Positions 6,079 to 8,762 of a stretch of DNA of 8,762 nt are shown piece by piece. The first letter of the stretch is position 1, and every line of letters begins with the position of its first letter. The notes under the pieces are model-generated. The model did no database searches. It had not been told where the DNA came from and saw only the letters and a list, made by a program, of their open reading frames with translations. Source of the stretch: Verrucomicrobiota bacterium (GTDB lineage: Bacteria > Verrucomicrobiota > Verrucomicrobiia > Verrucomicrobiales > Verrucomicrobiaceae). The translations under genes and the position numbers were made by a program. Location of the stretch: NCBI GenBank assembly GCA_021413535.1, contig JAIOQF010000367.1, positions 1-8,762 on the forward strand. The letters run 5' to 3'.

Positions 6079-6468
6079 TCATTTGTCTGGGGTCTCAGTC
6101 ATCTCGCTGAATGCATGAGCACAGGCTGCATCGGTAGGCCGGATCTCGAAGAAGAGGCCATGCTTCATGCAGGGATTCTCCGCCGCGATCTTGGCAGCTT
6201 CCTCGAGGTCGTCGGCCACGATGAACCAGTAGCCGCCGATGGCTTCCTTGGCCTCGCCGAAGGGGCCGTCGGTGACGATGCCGTGCTTGGAAACCGTCGC
6301 GCCTTCGATGCCGAGCCGGCTGCCCATTTTCATCCTTCCTTCATTGATGGAGCGATCGAGCCACACATAAAAGTCATCAATGGCCTGCTGGATGTCTTCT
6401 TTGCGGGCTTCCCTGTGCCACTGGCCGCGCGAGATGACGAGGTAATCGCGCTTGGTATCGATGCTCAT
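6079..6468 (-). CDS. YCII/DGPF family protein, canonical DGPF copy
   Basis: A 129-residue YCII-related protein. It has DYLVISRGQWHRE (8-20), IQQAIDDFYVWLDRSINEGR (26-45) and VTDGPFGEAKEAIGGYWFIV (65-84) with the intact DGPF motif at 67-70 (plus-strand 6259-6270), followed by DLEEAAKIAAENPCMKHGLF and the FEIRPT end strand. DGPF-type proteins are the conserved genetic partner of ECF42 sigma factors. Their reaction is unknown. The start at 6468 is supported by AAAGGA 8 nt upstream, which lies within the last codons of the preceding VOC gene, and by the 4-nt gap to its TAA stop. The longer ORF to 6564 would overlap that gene by over 90 nt. It resembles the copy at 5266-5673 in length and layout, so the two are probably old paralogues. 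Confidence 0.93.
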   Translation of the reverse strand: MSIDTKRDYLVISRGQWHREARKEDIQQAIDDFYVWLDRSINEGRMKMGSRLGIEGATVSKHGIVTDGPFGEAKEAIGGYWFIVADDLEEAAKIAAENPCMKHGLFFEIRPTDAACAHAFSEMTETPDK

Positions 6469-6472
6469 GGTG

Positions 6473-6955
6473 TTAGTCCTTTGAACCTGGGCATCCCGCA
6501 CTCGAGCCGAGCATGGCGGCCCAGCGTGTTTGCATGTCCTCGGGTGACACCTTTTCAATCTCATGCTGGATCATCCATTGATGGCCAAAGGGGTCACGGA
6601 TGCTGGCGCAACGGAAGCCGTAGAACATGTCGGCGGGCGGCATCTCCACGGTGGCTCCAGCGGCGGTGGCGCGATCCACGGCGGCATCGGTGTTCGGCAC
6701 CATGAGGCAAAGCTTCACGGGCGTGCCGCCAAGGGTCTGTGGTGACTTGTTGCCCCAGGCGAGGTTTTCATCAGAGAGCATGAGGTGGCTGCCATTGAGC
6801 ATGATCTCGGCGTGGCCAATGCTGCCTGTCGATGGATCGCTGAGTCGATACAACTCAGTGGCACCGAAGGCCGCCTTGTAGAACTCGATGGCCTTGCTCG
6901 CACCTTTGACGGTGAGGTAGGGACTCATGGGAGGGTAAGTGCTGGGTGTGTTCAT
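6473..6955 (-). CDS. VOC family protein (PhnB-like glyoxalase fold)
   Basis: A 160-residue protein of the PhnB-like VOC group. Seen: the N-terminal TYPPMSPYLTVKGASKAIEF (6-25) with YKAAFGATELYRL, then GHAEIMLNGSHLMLSDEN (47-64), a second module from VKLCLMVPNTDAAVDRATAA (80-99) and the very typical YGFRCASIRDPFGHQWMI (112-129) with a VSPEDMQTRW extension. Many proteins of this type are annotated as glyoxalase/bleomycin-resistance proteins without a tested reaction. The short Cys/Gly/Ser tail after 150 (SSAGCPGSKD) is not part of the conserved fold. The start at 6955 lies 21 nt after the membrane-anchored SRPBCC gene, in a CCACC-ATG context without a Shine-Dalgarno sequence. Its 3' end supplies the ribosome site of the following YCII gene. 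Confidence 0.92.
   Translation of the reverse strand: MNTPSTYPPMSPYLTVKGASKAIEFYKAAFGATELYRLSDPSTGSIGHAEIMLNGSHLMLSDENLAWGNKSPQTLGGTPVKLCLMVPNTDAAVDRATAAGATVEMPPADMFYGFRCASIRDPFGHQWMIQHEIEKVSPEDMQTRWAAMLGSSAGCPGSKD
6477..6482 (-). promoter_or_regulatory. Shine-Dalgarno sequence of the DGPF gene
   Basis: On the minus strand AAAGGA lies 8 nt upstream of the ATG at 6468 and within the end of the preceding VOC gene. It fixes the start of the YCII gene and suggests re-initiation by ribosomes finishing the VOC gene. Confidence 0.6.
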
Positions 6956-6976
6956 GGTGGGTAAGGTGGTGGAAGG

Positions 6977-7516
6977 TTACTTGGCAGGAGTGGCGGTCAC
7001 GAGCTTCTCGAGATCAGCCAGACCCTTCTCAAACTCTGGCCCGCACATGCTCTCGCAGCTCATGAATAGGCTCATGACTTTGCACATGATGTTTTCGTTC
7101 CTGCCATACATGGCCCAGGTCACGGTGGTCTTGTCGCCCGTGGTTTTGAAGATGAAGTCCACGGTGCTGGTGCCTTCCATGGGCTTCTTCCAGTCCATAC
7201 GCTCGCGGACAAGTTCGCCTGGCTTGCTCTCGGTGATGGTGGCGGAACATGCGCCGACGTTCTCCGCGTCCCAGCTGGCCACGGCTCCCTCGCCTGCTTC
7301 GGGGCCGGTGTAGGTGTTCTTGGCGGCAGGATCCATCTTGATCCAGGGATTCCACTCATTAAACTTTTTGTGGTTGTTGAAGTAGTCGAACAACACTTCC
7401 GGCTTTGCTGCGATGGTGCGGCTGCGTTCCACGCGGTAGTCAGGCGATTTAAGCGCGGCGGCGGCAAGGATGATGACGATAATGGCAACGAGGCTTAGAA
7501 GTATCTTCTTGATCAT
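6977..7516 (-). CDS. SRPBCC family protein with N-terminal membrane anchor (polyketide cyclase/dehydrase type)
   Basis: A 179-residue protein with a basic start (MIKK) and one hydrophobic helix (about 5-22, LLSLVAIIVIILAAAAL) that lacks a lipobox cysteine. It is probably an uncleaved anchor with the domain outside the cytoplasm. A START-like domain follows: SPDYRVERSRTIAAKPEVLF (24-43), FNEWNPWIKMDP (52-63), a GEGAVASWDAENVGACSATI stretch (75-94), KPGELVRERMDWKKPMEG, then FIFKTTGDKTTVTWAMYG (121-138) and the C-terminal helix with FEKGLADLEKLV. This matches the polyketide_cyc2-like group found widely next to DGPF and AHSA1 genes. The fold has a ligand cavity and no enzymatic function can be assigned. 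The start context is AACACC-ATG. It lies 48 nt after the previous stop, the widest gap in the cluster. Confidence 0.92.
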   Translation of the reverse strand: MIKKILLSLVAIIVIILAAAALKSPDYRVERSRTIAAKPEVLFDYFNNHKKFNEWNPWIKMDPAAKNTYTGPEAGEGAVASWDAENVGACSATITESKPGELVRERMDWKKPMEGTSTVDFIFKTTGDKTTVTWAMYGRNENIMCKVMSLFMSCESMCGPEFEKGLADLEKLVTATPAK

Positions 7517-7564
7517 GGTGTTGGTGAATTTGGCATGGATAATCTTGATCTAGGGTCGCTCAGG

Positions 7565-8050
7565 CTAACCGCGGACCGCCGCCTCAATGGCAGCGACATC
7601 GATTTTTTTCATTTTCATCATGGCATCAAATGCCCGCTTGGCTGCGGCACGGTCGGGACCGGTGAACGCTTGGGTCAGAGCGGTCGGAGTAATCTGCCAG
7701 TTCAGCCCCCATTTGTCTTTGCACCAGCCACACTGGCTCTCCTTGCCTCCGTTGCCGACGATGGCGTTCCAGTAGCGATCCGTCTCATCTTGGTTATCGG
7801 TCGCGACCTGAAACGAAAACGCCCAGTTGTGCTCGACACCAGGCCCGCCGTTGAGTCCGATGCACGGAATTCCCATCACGTTGAACTCGACGGTCAACAC
7901 TTCGCCTTCTTTGCAGGATGGATTGTCGCCCGGTGCACGATGCGCCGCGCCGACGAAAGAATTGGGAAATGTCTCGGCGTAGAAATGCGCCGCAGATTCC
8001 GCATCGTGATCGAACCATAGACAGATCGTGTTCTTTGCTGGATGGGTCAT
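7565..8050 (-). CDS. VOC family protein (PhnB / 3-demethylubiquinone-9 3-methyltransferase-like)
   Basis: A 161-residue VOC protein of the PhnB group that is often annotated, on similarity only, as 3-demethylubiquinone-9 3-methyltransferase. No SAM-binding motif is present, so that name should not be taken literally. Seen: the first module NTICLWFDHDAESAAHFYAE (7-26) with TFPNSF, VEFNVMGIPCIGLNGGPGVE (54-73), AFSFQVATDNQDETDRYWNA (77-96), then CGWCKDKWGLNWQITP (107-122) and the C-terminal AMMKMKKIDVAAIEAA (143-158), all diagnostic. It is second in the operon, 34 nt after the lipoprotein stop. No Shine-Dalgarno sequence precedes the start, and the ACC-ATG context common elsewhere in the cluster is absent here. 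Confidence 0.94.
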   Translation of the reverse strand: MTHPAKNTICLWFDHDAESAAHFYAETFPNSFVGAAHRAPGDNPSCKEGEVLTVEFNVMGIPCIGLNGGPGVEHNWAFSFQVATDNQDETDRYWNAIVGNGGKESQCGWCKDKWGLNWQITPTALTQAFTGPDRAAAKRAFDAMMKMKKIDVAAIEAAVRG

Positions 8051-8084
8051 AGGCAGCCATCAGAGTGAGTTGTTCGTGTTGTGA

Positions 8085-8618
8085 TTACTGCTTGCGCGTG
8101 AAGATGACAGGAGGACCGCAGGGGGCGCTCTTGCCATTCTCCCACGACACGCCATCCAGCTTGAAGTGGTTCGCATCAATGAAGGTGTAGGTGGCACCGT
8201 GCATGTGCTTGTCCTTCGCGGCGTTCAGTCCCGGCGTCGGCACCAGATCAAAGGTCAACGAGTCCGCCGTGCTCTTGGTGAGCCGCATCTGCGGCTGGTT
8301 CCGCAGCATGCAGTAGTGGGTCATCATCAGCTGGCCCTTCACATCATGATAGATGCTCAGCATCTCCATCGGAGTGCCTTCGGCGAACCGCTCCTCGATC
8401 ACCGATCCTCCGGCGATGAGACGAAACTCCGTGTTCATTTTTCCCATCATCGGCGAATCACCCGACCACTTGCCGACTAGAGATTTCATCCGCTCGAAGG
8501 CAGCAGATCCCTGGTATCGTGGCATTTCACAGCAGGCTGCAGGCTTGGTCGTGGTGGACTGACACGCGGTGAGGGCCACGTATGCGGCGATGGATAAAAG
8601 GAGTGCTTGCTTGTTCAT
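8085..8618 (-). CDS. DUF1579-like lipoprotein
   Basis: A 177-residue secreted lipoprotein. The N-terminus MNKQALLLSIAAYVALTAC is a lipoprotein signal peptide with lipobox LTAC and lipidated Cys19. Residue +2 is Gln, so outer-membrane sorting is expected in a Gram-negative host. An adjacent Cys pair follows at 29-30. The mature domain starts FERMKSLVGKWSGDSPMM and continues with EFRLIAGGSVIEERFAEGTP, MEMLSIYHDVKGQLMMTHYC and DGVSWENGKSAPCGPPVIFT. This resembles the DUF1579/lipocalin-like barrel proteins, function unknown. I chose the ATG at 8618 because the signal peptide begins there. The ORF extends to 8729, but that extension would cover the AT-rich promoter region. It heads the cluster and is one of only two envelope-directed products in it. 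The start context is AACACC-ATG. Confidence 0.82.
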   Translation of the reverse strand: MNKQALLLSIAAYVALTACQSTTTKPAACCEMPRYQGSAAFERMKSLVGKWSGDSPMMGKMNTEFRLIAGGSVIEERFAEGTPMEMLSIYHDVKGQLMMTHYCMLRNQPQMRLTKSTADSLTFDLVPTPGLNAAKDKHMHGATYTFIDANHFKLDGVSWENGKSAPCGPPVIFTRKQ

Positions 8619-8683
8619 GGTGTTTTTGGGTTGGGCGATTTCAGAATTAGAATGAGCTGTGGTCGCCGCCATTCCAGAGAAAC

Positions 8684-8710
8684 GACGAATGAGCGGTGAA
8701 TAAAAGGACA
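8684..8710 (-). promoter_or_regulatory. Candidate ECF-type promoter for the operon
   Basis: Read on the minus strand, TGTCCT (8705-8710) is followed after 17 nt by CGTC (8684-8687). This would put the transcription start near 8677, about 60 nt before the lipoprotein ATG at 8618. ECF sigma factors commonly use a CGTC-like -10, and the ECF42 group is reported to use a TGTCGA-like -35, which this matches at 4 of 6 positions. An alternative housekeeping reading on the same strand, TTGAAA with an 18-nt spacer to TTTTAT, overlaps it. This is a pattern match only. Confidence 0.4.
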
Positions 8711-8725
8711 ATAATTTATCCTTTT
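8702..8725. repeat. AT-rich inverted repeat upstream of the operon
   Basis: AAAAGGA (8702-8708) and TCCTTTT (8719-8725) are perfect 7-bp inverted arms around a 10-nt AT-only-but-one spacer. The arm at 8702-8708 contains part of the proposed -35 element. It could be an operator, or a weak terminator for a gene lying beyond the right edge. The stem has only three G/C pairs, so a strong terminator is unlikely. Confidence 0.35.
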
Positions 8726-8762
8726 TCAAAGAAAATGGTTCAGCTCCGCAAAATTATGATGA

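Larger units (their letters stand above)
1963..8618 (-). other. Twelve-gene ECF42-type operon (inferred transcription unit)
   Basis: Twelve minus-strand genes follow one another with no gap above 48 nt. ATGA overlaps occur at 3231-3234 and 5670-5673, and three junctions are 4 nt or less. No plus-strand gene interrupts them and no terminator-like hairpin is apparent between them. The content is one lipoprotein, three VOC proteins, three SRPBCC proteins, two YCII/DGPF proteins, a YdeI-like protein, a DUF1697 protein and the ECF42-type sigma factor last. A single transcript from the 8619-8762 region is the simplest reading. Internal promoters in the 48-nt (7517-7564) and 34-nt (8051-8084) gaps cannot be excluded. 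Confidence 0.75.

Noticed and set aside
6469..6564. N-terminal extension of the DGPF protein
   Set aside because: It would overlap the VOC gene by over 90 nt, whereas the ATG at 6468 has a good ribosome site and family-like start.
6040..6705. A 221-codon plus-strand open frame opposite YCII and VOC genes
   Set aside because: It is an antisense shadow of the DGPF gene and its neighbours, with no domain, promoter or ribosome site.
7565..8050. Annotation as a ubiquinone-pathway methyltransferase
   Set aside because: The sequence is a VOC fold without a SAM-binding motif. The name is an inherited similarity label of the PhnB-like family.
8619..8729. N-terminal extension of the lipoprotein
   Set aside because: The extension would bury the lipoprotein signal peptide 37 residues deep and cover the AT-rich promoter region.

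Overview
The window looks like chromosomal DNA from a GC-rich Gram-negative bacterium. Verrucomicrobia (Prosthecobacter/Verrucomicrobium-like) is my best guess. The reasons are a DUF5069 protein, a family I associate with that phylum, a lipoprotein signal peptide, frequent start codons without a Shine-Dalgarno sequence, and the gene repertoire. No rRNA or protein marker here fixes the taxonomy. I see no tRNA, rRNA, CRISPR array, insertion sequence or phage gene.

Left part (1-1894): two small minus-strand genes, a DUF5069 protein followed by a DUF1348/NTF2-like (SnoaL-fold) protein, are divergent from a plus-strand LysR-type regulator. The short divergent region carries a perfect 6-bp inverted repeat with the LysR T-N11-A spacing (973-989). 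The regulator may therefore control both itself and the DUF5069-DUF1348 pair.

Main part (1963-8618): twelve consecutive minus-strand genes with gaps of at most 48 nt and two ATGA overlaps look like one operon. In transcription order they are: DUF1579-like lipoprotein; PhnB-type VOC protein; membrane-anchored SRPBCC protein; VOC protein; YCII/DGPF protein; VOC protein; second YCII protein (DGPF changed to DGVF); SRPBCC protein; AHSA1-type SRPBCC protein; YdeI/OmpD-associated protein; DUF1697 protein; and an ECF sigma factor with a ~250-residue C-terminal extension. That architecture together with YCII/DGPF partners is the hallmark of the ECF42 sigma group, which lacks a classical anti-sigma factor.

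Right edge (8619-8762): an AT-rich stretch upstream of the lipoprotein gene holds a candidate ECF-type promoter (TGTC, 17-nt spacer, CGTC) and an overlapping inverted repeat. The simplest working model is an auto-regulated ECF42 stress or ligand-response operon whose products are almost all small ligand-binding barrel folds. The inducing signal and substrate cannot be read from the sequence.
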